From Calcarisporiella thermophila CBS 279.70 (lineage: Eukaryota; Calcarisporiellomycota), in contig NW_027192192.1 of the NCBI RefSeq assembly GCF_041956535.1, positions 183,051 through 247,050 on the forward strand: DNA of 64,000 bases, written 5' to 3'. A model generated the notes under the pieces. That model had not been told where the DNA came from and searched no databases. It saw only the letters and a list, made by a program, of their open reading frames with translations. Shown here piece by piece: positions 45,054 through 55,312 of this stretch. Made by a program: the position numbers and the translations under genes. The number at the start of each line of letters is the position of its first letter. Position 1 is the first letter of the stretch.

Positions 45054-45573
45054 TCATACCGTGGTCGACGCGCTCGCGGCTGAAGACTTTCCTTGTTGTT
45101 CCAAAAATTTCTTTCTTGCCTGCAATACCATGTATTCCTTCCGCTTCATCAATAACTCTTGCCGCTTATCTGGATTTGCTTCCCACACCCGCGGTGGCTC
45201 GATGACTTCATCCTCCTTTTGTATTGCATCATGCATTTTGTAACGGTGTACGAGAGAAGGGGATGAGGAGTGTGTGGAAGTCGAGATGGAAGAAGAATTG
45301 GAACGAGCGGTGGAATCGGGGGTCGCGGATCCCGATGGAGGAGTGTTGCGAGGAGGGGTGCGAACAGGATTCCTTCGTGGCTGCTGATTCGCTCTGGCAT
45401 CTCCGGAGTTCGAAGATGACGAATCGCCTAAGACATAGAATAATTTGTGAAAGGCAGTTAAATGGCTGAAATTCGCAATGTCAAGATAGAGAAACTGGGT
45501 AACTACCCATTAACCAACGGAATGCAAACACCACCACAAATATGGCTGCTAGAATGGAGATTGTATCGTTCAT
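45054..45573 (-). CDS. Cue1/AUP1-like ER membrane protein with U7BR, no CUE domain
   Basis: Exons 45507..45573 and 45054..45427 give 146 residues. Residues 1-22 (MNDTISILAAIFVVVFAFRW) are an N-terminal membrane anchor. Residues 25-90 are disordered, Ser/Pro/Arg-rich. Residues 110-140 (PDKRQELLMKRKEYMVLQAR then KKFLEQQG) resemble the Ubc7-binding region (U7BR) at the end of yeast Cue1 and the G2BR of AUP1, which recruit and activate the ERAD ubiquitin-conjugating enzyme Ubc7/UBE2G2. A CUE domain, normally between anchor and U7BR, is not seen. The gene is divergent from the SEC2-like gene, 168 bases between starts. The role is inferred from the motif only. Confidence 0.6.
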
Positions 45574-45741
45574 CACTTATAAAATCAACCCCTCTCTGAC
45601 AAAAGAAGAGAAAGAAAGTGAGGGGAAGGTATTTTGATTTGTTGGGTGGCTTGATTTTCACAATTTCAATCTATACAACTCACACATTCACTCGCCTTTC
45701 TCTATTTCTTTCCTTAAAACTTTAATCCTCTTCACTGCAGA

Positions 45742-47274
45742 ATGGAAACGATGGCAACTGGGGAGGATACACATCATAATGAATCTATTCCTTCCCATGG
45801 ATTTAAAAAATCTCTCAACGGACATTTGGATAGTAGCCATTTACCGTCAGTAGAAGGGGAAACTGGAGACGCAAACAATATCAACAATTCCCGTCCTGCT
45901 TCAACAGCCGAAACACCTGCTCCTGATTCGGAATCATCGCCTATAGAGTGTCTCTGTCAACAGATCCTAGTGAGTCCAGAATCACGCATCTGCCATCTCT
46001 GCAATCGTGTTATCCAATCAGTTGCAGCGCTACAGCAAGATCGTCTTGCATTCCGCGATGAACTCGAAGCTACTAAGCGCAAACTTACAGATGCTGAGGC
46101 TAAAGCAGTTCGCCTAACGAATGAATCAGCCAAGTTGCGTACTCGTATTGAAGAACTTGAAGATGCAGCAGATGCGCGTGCCGATGAGTTGGAGGCGCTG
46201 AAACGCGATCTTAAAATATTAAACGAGAAGTATGTGGATGAAATTGAAAAGGTAGCAGAAATACAGCACTCAAAGGACATGGTGGAGAATGAACTGGAGG
46301 AGTTGAGCCAACGTCTCTTTGAAGAGGCAAACGGCATGGTGGCATCAGAGGCAAGGCAGCGGCATGAACTGCAACTGGTTAGAAATCAGCTTGAAACCCA
46401 GCTGCAGGAGACTCGCGAACGCCTTGCGGCGGAATCGCAGCAGCTTCAGGAGTTGCGTAAACGAATGGAAGAAATGGCCCAGCAGCAACCGGCCAATGCG
46501 ACAATGGGAGAAGAGAGCGGTTCTAAGCGTGTCAGCGTGCACAATCGCGCGAGCGTGGACTTTGCGGAATTATTGGGGCTGAGACAAAGAATTGCTCCCA
46601 TTAATACAGAGGGTGATGGTAGTCAACAAGTGGATGAAACTCTGATTGCGGAGTTTAAGGAGTTCATCACGGTGGGCCGCTCCACCTTACTCAAACGCCT
46701 GCATTCACTACCATTTATGAAGCATTGCCTCGAAGAAGATATTGAACCCTGTCTACGCTTTGGTTCAAACCCTCGTGTTAATCCTAGAAAAATTGCGGAT
46801 GCTATCCTCTACAACGCATGTTTTATTGAAGGGGCACCGCCTGGGATGATGGAAGAAATTGCAAAATCAGAACAAGGGTTGCGCAACTCAGCACTACGAC
46901 CGATGCTATGGGAGAGATTTAGCGACCCAGGACCTTTCCTAGGCTGCCAGGCCTGCGGTCGAACTGGCGAGATGAAATTCCGGTTCCGTATTTCCAGTTT
47001 AGATGACTGGCTCCCCATCGACCAGTATTGCCGAGACCGCCTAGTGGCTGTGGGCGAATTTTATGTCTTTATCCGAAATTTGCACCAAGGCCTCTACGAA
47101 TCTAGATCAATTCAGGACCTGTATGCGGAGTGTTTCCGTCTACGACTTCAGATGTTTTATGCTCGGCTTGGCGCATTCCCAAGGCTACGTTCGGGAATTG
47201 ACATGCGACCTCTTAGTGTAGGGCCTCCACCCTCGGACGATGCGTCGAGTGAATCTAACAAGAATGAATCCTAA
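45742..47274 (+). CDS. SEC2: Sec2-type Rab guanine nucleotide exchange factor
   Basis: Single exon, 510 residues. It activates Sec4/Rab8-type GTPases on secretory vesicles. After an acidic disordered lead with a Cys-rich patch (ECLCQQILVSPESRICHLC), residues about 95-250 form a continuous coiled coil with the catalytic Sec2 signature VENELEELSQRLFEEANGMV followed by an ARQRHEL region. The C-terminal part carries the conserved block shared with Rabin8/Rab3IP: FITVGRSTLLKRLHSLPFMK, FGSNPRVNPRKIADAILYN, GCQACGRTGEMKFRFRISS and PIDQYCRDRLVAVGEFYVFI ending near RSIQDLYAECFRLRLQMFYA. Having both coil and C-terminal block is the long form, as in animals and filamentous fungi. Partner genes in polarised secretion, myosin V and chitin synthase, are elsewhere in the window. 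Confidence 0.93.
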   Translation: METMATGEDTHHNESIPSHGFKKSLNGHLDSSHLPSVEGETGDANNINNSRPASTAETPAPDSESSPIECLCQQILVSPESRICHLCNRVIQSVAALQQDRLAFRDELEATKRKLTDAEAKAVRLTNESAKLRTRIEELEDAADARADELEALKRDLKILNEKYVDEIEKVAEIQHSKDMVENELEELSQRLFEEANGMVASEARQRHELQLVRNQLETQLQETRERLAAESQQLQELRKRMEEMAQQQPANATMGEESGSKRVSVHNRASVDFAELLGLRQRIAPINTEGDGSQQVDETLIAEFKEFITVGRSTLLKRLHSLPFMKHCLEEDIEPCLRFGSNPRVNPRKIADAILYNACFIEGAPPGMMEEIAKSEQGLRNSALRPMLWERFSDPGPFLGCQACGRTGEMKFRFRISSLDDWLPIDQYCRDRLVAVGEFYVFIRNLHQGLYESRSIQDLYAECFRLRLQMFYARLGAFPRLRSGIDMRPLSVGPPPSDDASSESNKNES

Positions 47275-47774
47275 AATGGTTCAGATACACCTATTTCGGC
47301 GGGTTTTGTTTCTTTTCCTCTCCTCCTTAGTTAGAGCTATATATACAGGTTATTATATTTTGGTATTTCTACATTTTTATTATTTTGTTTTTTTTTGAAT
47401 ACTGCGATATATGAACAGACTTTTCATTTCCCCCTCCTTCTCCTCTTCCACCTCTTTTCCTTTCTCGCCTTTTATTTTAAGATATTTTTTGTTCTACTAT
47501 TTCTTTTTTTTATTCTTACGTTTCCACATTTTTTTTCCTAATTTTTTTTTTCTTGAAAAGGTGAGTTTTACCTTTCTACGATGCTCTTGATCTCTTTATA
47601 CTTCTATTCTCTTGATTGTATCATAAATTAAGTAGGGAATAATAGTGGCATTTTATCGATATTGGAATTTCCATAGGAGGTATACAAAATGAAGCGATTA
47701 AGCCACCATCGAAATATAACACTTCCTTAACGGAATAGGACTCGGGAATATTCTTATAAATTTTAGATCGACTA
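47275..47774. other. Intergenic, T-rich
   Basis: 500 bases with many long T-runs (47390-47560) that probably carry the SEC2-like gene 3' end and the RPAP3 promoter. No gene is seen. Confidence 0.5.
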
Positions 47775-49378
47775 ATGTCTAAATTAAAGTCAAGTGCGGA
47801 TTTCAAGAGCGTATTAGCAGATCTTGATGATTGGCGTAAATCCATCCGCGCTAAAGATCAGTACACTAGCTCTGCAACGAAGTCGAATGTGGAGGCTGTC
47901 TCCGCGAAGTCCGCAAGTAAGATAGAAAACGTTAAATCTGAAGGTAGCACTGAGAGAAATGAAAAGAGGTCAATTGTTGAAAAAGAAAAGGTTTTTTCAA
48001 TAAAAACAAAATTATCGGTCTGCCAAAATTCGAGCTACTGACCTCTGATCGCATAGGGAAATGAATTCTTTAAAAATGGAAAATTCGAAGATGCTATCCA
48101 ATGCTATACAACTTCAATCGCTTTCGATCCCAAAAATGCCGTCTCACTTATAAACCGTGCAATGGCATACTTGAAGCTAAAAAGGTTTGCATTTTTTTTA
48201 GTGTTTATACTTTTGAATATTGTCTCAACTATTCCATAGATATAAAGAGGCGGAAAAAGATTGCACAGTGGGCCTAGGTCTTCAGCCGGACAACGTTAAG
48301 GCATTGTGGAGAAGAGGTATCGCTCTCAAGGAACAAGGAAAATACAAGGAAGCCCGACAAGGTTAATATCTCTACCCGATGTTACTGTTTTGCTATTCAC
48401 TACGAAAGGAATTGACTTTTTTCTCTTGATATTCTTCCTGAATTTCAACAGACTTCCAAAGAGCTCTCGATATCGAACCTGGTAATAAACAAGTGTTTGC
48501 CGAGCTTTCCAAACTTCCAACCGAAGTAGCTCCCGACGAGCTACTCAAGCCGATGGCGAGCAAAAAGATGGTGTCTCCATCTCAACAAGGTAAAAGCTTA
48601 GAGCCCGAGGCAATGGTAGATCGCCCAGAACGAAGAAGGCTTGTAATCGAAGAAGTGGACACATTTGAAGCAAAAAAAGATGAGAAAAAGTCGGGAGAGG
48701 TATTAGTAGCGCCATTGAAAACGAGTTCCTCCGTTCAATCCGCTATCACCCATAGCACCGGTATAAAGCTGCCCGAGGTTAATGCCGAAGTAAAGACCCA
48801 AGCGCCGCGAACCACCTATGAATTTGAGCGTGATTGGCGTACCTATCGGCGAAATGAAAAACTTCTCTATCAATATCTCAAGGTATAACGAGCTTTCCTT
48901 TGAAACACATGTCACCAATTCTAAATTGTAATATTTCTATTTTCCGTGTAGTGCATACCCCCATCTTCTTTCGGGAACCTCTTCCGATCCTCGTTCGAGT
49001 CTGAATATCTCACCAAATTCATAGAAGTTCTGAAAAACTATTACATTCCGTAAGTATTGACATGTTTTTTTTCCCTCCGTATGTGAGCATTTTTTTAACA
49101 CATTTCTTGTCTATATCTCTCAAGAAATGACTCAGCAACTGAGATATACAATGTGCTGAAGGGGCTTTCACAAGTTCAGCGATTCGAGATGGTAACGATG
49201 TTTTTGAGTTCGAGCGAAAAACAAGGTATGTATAATCGTAACCTTTTTATATCCGCTTTAACGTTATTTTAAATGTTATTTATTTCAAGCTCTTCTCCAA
49301 ATCTTTGATCACATCCAATCTGGAGAGGAGGTATCTGCCGAAGATTTAGAAAAGTTGAAGAAGAAATGGGGGTGTTAG
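47775..49378 (+). CDS. RPAP3: RPAP3-like TPR co-chaperone
   Basis: Exons 47775..47990, 48057..48184, 48240..48361, 48452..48882, 48952..49049, 49125..49225, 49290..49378 give 394 residues in phase. The TPR domain spans about residues 70-185 with GNEFFKNGKFEDAIQCYTTS, AMAYLKLKRYKEAEKDCTVG and RGIALKEQGKYKEARQDFQR, a three-repeat clamp of the kind that binds the Hsp90/Hsp70 C-terminal EEVD. A disordered linker follows, then the C-terminal RPAP3_C domain (FERDWRTYRRNEKLLYQYLK, then LTKFIEVLKNYYIP and VLKGLSQVQRFEMV). RPAP3 belongs to the R2TP complex that assembles RNA polymerase II, snoRNPs and PIKKs. Here there is one TPR domain, as in Spag1-like and lower eukaryote forms; animal RPAP3 has two. 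The gene ends with a TAG stop. Confidence 0.93.
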
Positions 49379-51090
49379 ATATTATCTTTTCCGCTATTTC
49401 TTTAATAAAAAACAATAATGCATCTCCAAGTTCTTTCGCTATGATCGGGCGACTTACCTATTAAACCGAAGAACAATGTTGAATATAAATATGACCTATG
49501 TGTGTATGTAACGATAAAATTCCTCAAATTTGATTCCGGTCGTAAGAAAAAAAAAACAATTATGAAGAGTTTTGCTAAGAAATGTAGGGTGGTCACATAT
49601 CTATCAGACATAGGTATAGAGAGCAACAGAGTGCCTCTCATAATGTCTCAAGCTATTGGGGAGTTATTTTTTCACAAATGGTTTTAATTTTTTGCCATGA
49701 TGTTCTGAAGTTGTATATATTCTGACTAGTTCATATGAAGTGGATTATGGTGACCTTAATCTCCGGTTATTGTATTCGTAATCTGACCCCTCGGCAGTCA
49801 GGTAAAATTATGATCAGAGTGTGATAATTGATGTGCTTCTAGTTGAAAGAAAAGCTTCGTTTCCACTGTAAAAGTACTTAGATATAGATAGATGGTCATT
49901 CAACCAATGGAGCATGTTGTGTAAACAATTTGCCTATTGTCACCCCGATATATCTTCAGGTCACTGCTCGAATACTTTAATATTGCAATTATGGAATGCG
50001 ATTGATAGAAAAAAATTTTTTGAAACTTTATGAGACTATAGGTTTTGTATTCACTTAAGCCCAGCTATTTTATTCTATTAAATATTCTTACTCCGGCCCC
50101 ATAAGGAAGATGAAAATTTCTAGAATAAGAAGAGTCTGGTTTATTTCAGAAAGTTGGGCTAGGCTTGATGTAGCACCGAATTAGTTTCATGGGAAGAGCA
50201 TATCAAACAATGCAAAATCGATGCCTTTGTTTTAAAATCATTATATCAAATGCATAATGGCCAAGAGTCTCAGAGCATACGTAGCTTTCATTGCTGGTGG
50301 ATCTTTGGCGATCGCTATCTTGTTATAGTGGAGCCTCGGCAGCGGTCTATTTTGGGTCCAGGCCGTTGCTCTCATACCGGCGCAGGGGAGAAGAGTGCTG
50401 AGAAAAGCGGCACGGCAAAGGGGGCAAATCATAAAAGACATGAAAACGTAAAGCCATTAACCCCAAAACGGTCGATGCTCTGGGTTACTTCATATAGAAC
50501 GAAGTATGGCAGTACAGGATTTCTTCCAGTCAGATCCCACCCGTAGCAGATTTTGTCCCCCGTTGTGGATTGAGAATTGTGTACTTTGGTAACTATAGGG
50601 GAAAGCATGGAAGAGAACTTAGCATCTCGGCTCCCTTTTTATTTCTTTCTTTATTCTTTTTGTTCCACTACCACAGCAAGGCTTGTTCTTCATCTCGCAA
50701 TTCTTTTCGAGCTCCCACTGCCTTAATCTTAGAAGGGCCCCTTTTCCACGTTAGAAGACGACGAATTTGTTTTCTTCCGTGTGCTCTGATTTATTTTAAT
50801 CTTTCCCGCTTGCCGGCATCTCCCTTTTCCGATTTGATTTAATTTTTTTAGTTATACTTGGATCTGCGAGCACTATCCCCTTAAGCAATCATTTTGCGTT
50901 AATCATATATTCCACCATCAACATCAGATATAGCACCGATTCCTCATCATCGAAAGGTTAATCTATTTTTTGCAAACTGGCGCCGACATCCACATTTCGT
51001 TGCTTTGAGAGAGATCGCACTCCCCTTCCCCTCTTTATCTCTTACATCAGCAACTAATCCTCTAAGAATCTGGAGATTCTTCCGGTGCCA
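49379..51090. other. Intergenic with one small open frame
   Basis: About 1.7 kb. Apart from the 65-codon region at 50257..50451 (separate entry) and a pyrimidine-rich stretch near 50630-50860 that probably belongs to the kinase promoter, I see nothing to support. Confidence 0.45.
50257..50451 (+). CDS. Small ORF interrupted by an in-frame TAG, possibly spliced
   Basis: Reading from ATG at 50257 gives 23 residues that end in a hydrophobic helix (AYVAFIAGGSLAIAILL), then TAG, then in the same frame 40 codons (WSLGSGLFWVQAVALIPAQG and a basic tail) to TAA. The TAG is the end of TTATAG, and a GTAGCT lies 48 bases before it, so a short phase-0 intron (50281..50328) would remove both the helix and the stop. 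The alternatives are a single-pass micropeptide, a pseudogene, or a 48-codon spliced product. None is decided. Confidence 0.25.
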
Positions 51091-54000
51091 ATGGGAAATA
51101 ATTCATCTCGCACAAAATCTCGGGAGTCAAGTGTGAATAGCCCGCTTACTTCAGAACTGATGGCACGCTATCCTCCCGGACCCCACGGTACATTGTTTAG
51201 TAATGCCTCTACTTCGTGTCTTTCAAGTGGCACGGGTGGAGCGCAGACAGCCCCTCGCTACCCTATGTACCGCCAAGGCTCAGAATCTTCCATTCCGAGC
51301 GGCAGTGGGCGAATTTATCAGCATCAGAATGCTTCGACTGCGAGTATGCCTACCGCAAAACGCAGTCAGCAGTTTGACAAGATTGTAGATATTTCGAAAC
51401 CCACTGAGTTTGAGCATGGAATTCATGTTGAATATAATCCTGAGCTCGGGAAGTATGTGGTGAGTAATTTTTTTTCCTTGACATAGCAGCACCCGTTATC
51501 CTATGTCTTTTGCTCATTTTTTTTGCGCTATGTAGGGACTTCCCGATGTTTGGCAAGACAAGTTGCCTGGTGACGACGTTCTTAATACTAAATATATTAA
51601 TCCTCATCTTGTTCCGACACCATTGCAACAAAGTAAGGCGAAATTATTCATATTTCTGTTTCATAATACATATTAATTCTTGCATGCTATCAATAGGAGC
51701 AGAACCGTTTCGTGGCGAGCTTATAGGCCGACCCTATAATGTGCGGCACGTCGTTCACCTTGAGCCTGAAGACGTCGACGTCAACTCCATCGATTTACCA
51801 CAAGAATGGATGGATTTCCTGAAGTCGTTTGGCGTTACAGAAGAGGCGGTGCAGGCAAACCCTGCTGCCTTTAGAAGCTTACTAGAGCATCGTTCACGAC
51901 TATTGCAGCAGCACGATCCCGCACCACAGCGGCGAAATCAATCTCCTTCTGTCAAGTCTGTTTCGAGTGATACCCTTGCCGAATCCACATCACAAGTATC
52001 CCCACAGACGCCACCCGTTGCAGCTCGCTCTGCCCCCATCGTGACAACAAAATCTCCTCATGCGCCCTCGCAGTCGTCCACAGGCAACCGGCCTCCACAG
52101 ACCGCCACAGCCAGCGGCACCACCACAACAACCTCTGCCCAGAGATCACTTCCACTCTCACCTGCTCCACCCACAACCTCGAGATCCCAGCGCAGCAACC
52201 GTAGCGAAAGGGAGCTCCCACCCCAGCCCCCGCCCCCGTCATTACCACCTCCTCCGAAACCTTTGCCACATCCTACCGCTCCCGGAAACAGACCCCTGCC
52301 TCGAGAGCAACTAGGCCCCACGGTGTCTATCGTGTCCCAACCCCCCAAAGTTCTTCAACGCGCCGCAAGCAAGCGGAAGCCGGTGCCTACCGTGGCCGAT
52401 ATCAACCGCAGAAGATCCTCCTCCGTTCCGGTGACCACCCACCCCGCCCACCCCCCCAGTCGACCCTCCCAATTGCAGGTGGCTGCAGCTGTGCCCAAGA
52501 CGGAAAGACCCTCTGCCCCCCAAAATAAACTTGCTGCGAAAACGGAGGAGGATCGAGCGCAAACGAGTCCACCTGAGAAGTTCCCCGCACCACCTGAGAC
52601 TCGACTGGAGCAAACACCCTTACCCTCGCCGCCACCGTCTGCTGAGAATCTCTTCGGATTAGGTGAAGATGGCCCATTTATTTTGATACAGTGCCTAAGG
52701 TGATTTACGGAATTCAACTTTATGCATCTAGATGGCATGGTAGACCAGGGTGACCCTCAGCGGATGTATGCCAATTTGGTGCAGATTGCAGAGGGAGAAT
52801 CAGGAGGGATGTTTGCTGCCGAGCATTCTCTCACTAACAAGACGGTTCGTGTCAAATTGAACCAACAGTTTCTCATTTTGCAGTTGATTGAACTGCGTGT
52901 TCTCCCCCCTCACTAGGTTGCCATTAAGATTATCCCCAAAACCTCCACGGCTAAGCTCGAAAAAATTCGACACGAGCTCACCATGATGAAAATGAGCCGG
53001 CATCCGAATATTGTGGAGTACATTGCCAGCTATTGGACGGTGGATAGCCTTTGGGTAACCTTCTATGTCAAAGGGTGAATTTTTGTCCACCTGAGTCTAA
53101 CCTTGTACTTGTGTGGGATAGATCGTCATGGAGCGAATGGACATATCGCTGGCCGATATCTTGTCTGTTGCGGATGGCGCAGGGGACATAGCGATGCTAA
53201 TGACGGAGGCTCGAGTCGCCCGAATAACGAGGGATGTGTTGCGAGCGCTGGCCCACTTACATCGGCTAAAGAGGGTCCACCGAGATTTACGGAGCGACAA
53301 TATCTTGTTGAATTCAAGAGGAGAGGTTAAGCTTGGTAATTAGCTCGCTTTTTTTTGGAAAATTGTTCGCACTCTGTTCGAATCCCTCATCCTCCATGTG
53401 TCTATTTTAGCCGATTTTGGCCACTGCGCTCAGTTAACGCAGACGCAGCCGACGCGTTCATCTGTGGTTGGCACACCCTATTGGAGTAACTATCTTAAAT
53501 CTGATTTGATTCTAAACATGGCTCTTGACTGACTCCATGGTTGAATGTTTAGTGGCACCTGAGGTAGTGAAAGGCAACGAATATGACGTGGGGGCCGATA
53601 TTTGGAGTTTGGGAGCTGTTCTTTATGAGATGGTGGATGGGCAACCACCCTACCTGGATTATCCCGCACTCAGGGTGATTCATCGCGCACAACTCTTATT
53701 TGTGTACTTGAACCGGAATTAACTCATCCTGGTTTTTAGGCCCTATTTTTGATCGCCACCAAAGGCATGCCCCGGCCGCGGCGGATGTCTTCTACCGATA
53801 GGTTATCGGAAGATGAGAAACTGTCTGAGGAGTATGTTGATTTCTTTGAACAGTGCACTAAGATAGATTCGCATGATCGGCCTAGTGCAGAAGAGCTATT
53901 GGAGGTAAATACAAGGGATTATCAATGAATAATTGTTTATTTTTTTTGCTCATTCTGATTTTATTTATTAGCATGTTTTCTGCCAGAACGTTGCCTCTTC

Positions 54001-54643
54001 CGTCGACATGCTGCGGTTAGTGGAAGATGTACAACGATTTGAACAAATGCTTGATGAAGGTGTAGATAATGCTGAGAGAGAAGCAGTTGAAGCTGGTGAG
54101 AAGGAAGAGGAAGAGGAGGAGGAGGGGGAAGAAGAAGTCGACCGAGACGGTAATGATATCGATATGGGTCACGATGCTACCGAGAGCGACGGAGCGGATG
54201 TGAGACCGAGTGGAGAGGAGGCCAGGGATAAGGATTTGGTCGGAGAAGATGAGGAGAGTGAGGGGGATGTGAGTGGAGAGGAAGAGAAAGCGGGAGATAA
54301 GGTTGCAGCCGAGGACGAGAAAGACACTCTTGAGGTGGAGAATATTTATGGTTTAGATGACGAGAATGAGGATGCGTATGACGATGAGGACGGGGGGGCG
54401 TACGATGATGAAGATGAGATCTGGATGTCGTATGGGGAGGAGAAGGTAGAGTATGAGGATGAGGTGGAAGAGAAGCGGCAGCTAAAGATGCTCGGACCGA
54501 CTCCTCCTTCCGAGCTTAATCTCCCCAACTCGCCAAGCAGCAATCTAATCCGCCATAGCCTTCAGTCCTATGGTGCCGGGGATAGGAGCCACCTTCTGCG
54601 AAACGAGCGGGCGTATTCGCTCCCGACCTCGATCAAAAGGTGA
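51091..54643 (+). CDS. PAK/Ste20-like kinase with two CRIB-like motifs
   Basis: Ten exons (51091..51459, 51536..51632, 51697..52662, 52732..52844, 52917..53054, 53122..53335, 53411..53485, 53553..53674, 53740..53904, 53972..54643) give 976 residues in phase. MGNNSS at the start is a good N-myristoylation site. A CRIB motif ISKPTEFEHGIHVEYNPELG, with GLPDVWQDKL after it, lies at about residues 110-145; a second CRIB-like block IGRPYNVRHVVHLEPED with LPQEWMDFLKSFGV and an NP-x-A-F-x-S-L-L end follows at about residues 165-225. A Pro/Ser-rich linker precedes the kinase domain (VAIKIIPK, HRDLRSDNIL, ADFGHC, GTPYWMAPEVVKG, DIWSLGAVLYEM). An acidic Glu/Asp-rich tail ends the protein. It should be a Cdc42/Rac effector. 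HRDLR instead of the usual HRDIK is atypical. Confidence 0.9.
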
Positions 54644-55312
54644 TCCCGCAGCCCCCATCATGTACAAAGATTATCTCTTAAGTGAATGTGAAATGTTTTA
54701 TTTTTTTCTCTCTTCTCTTATTTTATTTTCTCTCATACTCTTATTATACTTATTATATTCGCGTTTTATTTTTTTTTTTTTGTTGAAATAGTCTTGATAC
54801 TCTTTAATCCTTTCTTTTCGATATATATTGTTTGTGAGTCTGGGGAAGACCTGGGGGTGAGAGGTATTAAATTTCGTTTGAGTTTTGCTACCAGAGAGCT
54901 CTCGCTATTTTTGTCCTAACGCTTTCGAGCAAGAGTTTGATTGTGTATCGCTTTCACCCTCCGGAAAGGTTGCGCGGAGCTTGAAAGATGAACTATCTTT
55001 CTCGCAACTTTGTAGCGAACGAGTAAGAGCAAAACCCTTTCCCAGCAACCCAAAACACTGCTCCATGTGTTGATATCCGCACGCCCGCGCCCCTAATCCC
55101 CGTCCCAGATCTATGCTTTCTGCGCCATACCATCCGCCTTCCGATTCCCCCCCTTGTATGCGCCTGCCCGCCCTGCGATATCCGCCGAATTCCCCTTATA
55201 TGTGCTTTGTAGGACCAGCTGGAGGTAGGGCTCGATTCACCCTCGCCCCCCACGTGTTCGATGCCGCTCTAACCCATGATTTGCTTCCCTTCATTAGCCG
55301 ATTAGTGCCGTG
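54644..55312. other. 5' region of the PH-domain gene, possible extra exons
   Basis: Between the kinase stop and the first ATG of the PH gene are two competing readings. One is a 66-codon upstream ORF, ATG 55113 to TGA 55311..55313, whose stop overlaps the next ATG by one base. The other is a phase-consistent exon chain (54895..55022, a 12-base micro-exon 55213..55224, acceptor at 55297) that would join in frame with 55298 onward and extend the protein by more than 45 residues (for example FCPNAFEQEFDCVSLSPSGK). No transcript evidence decides between them. Confidence 0.4.
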
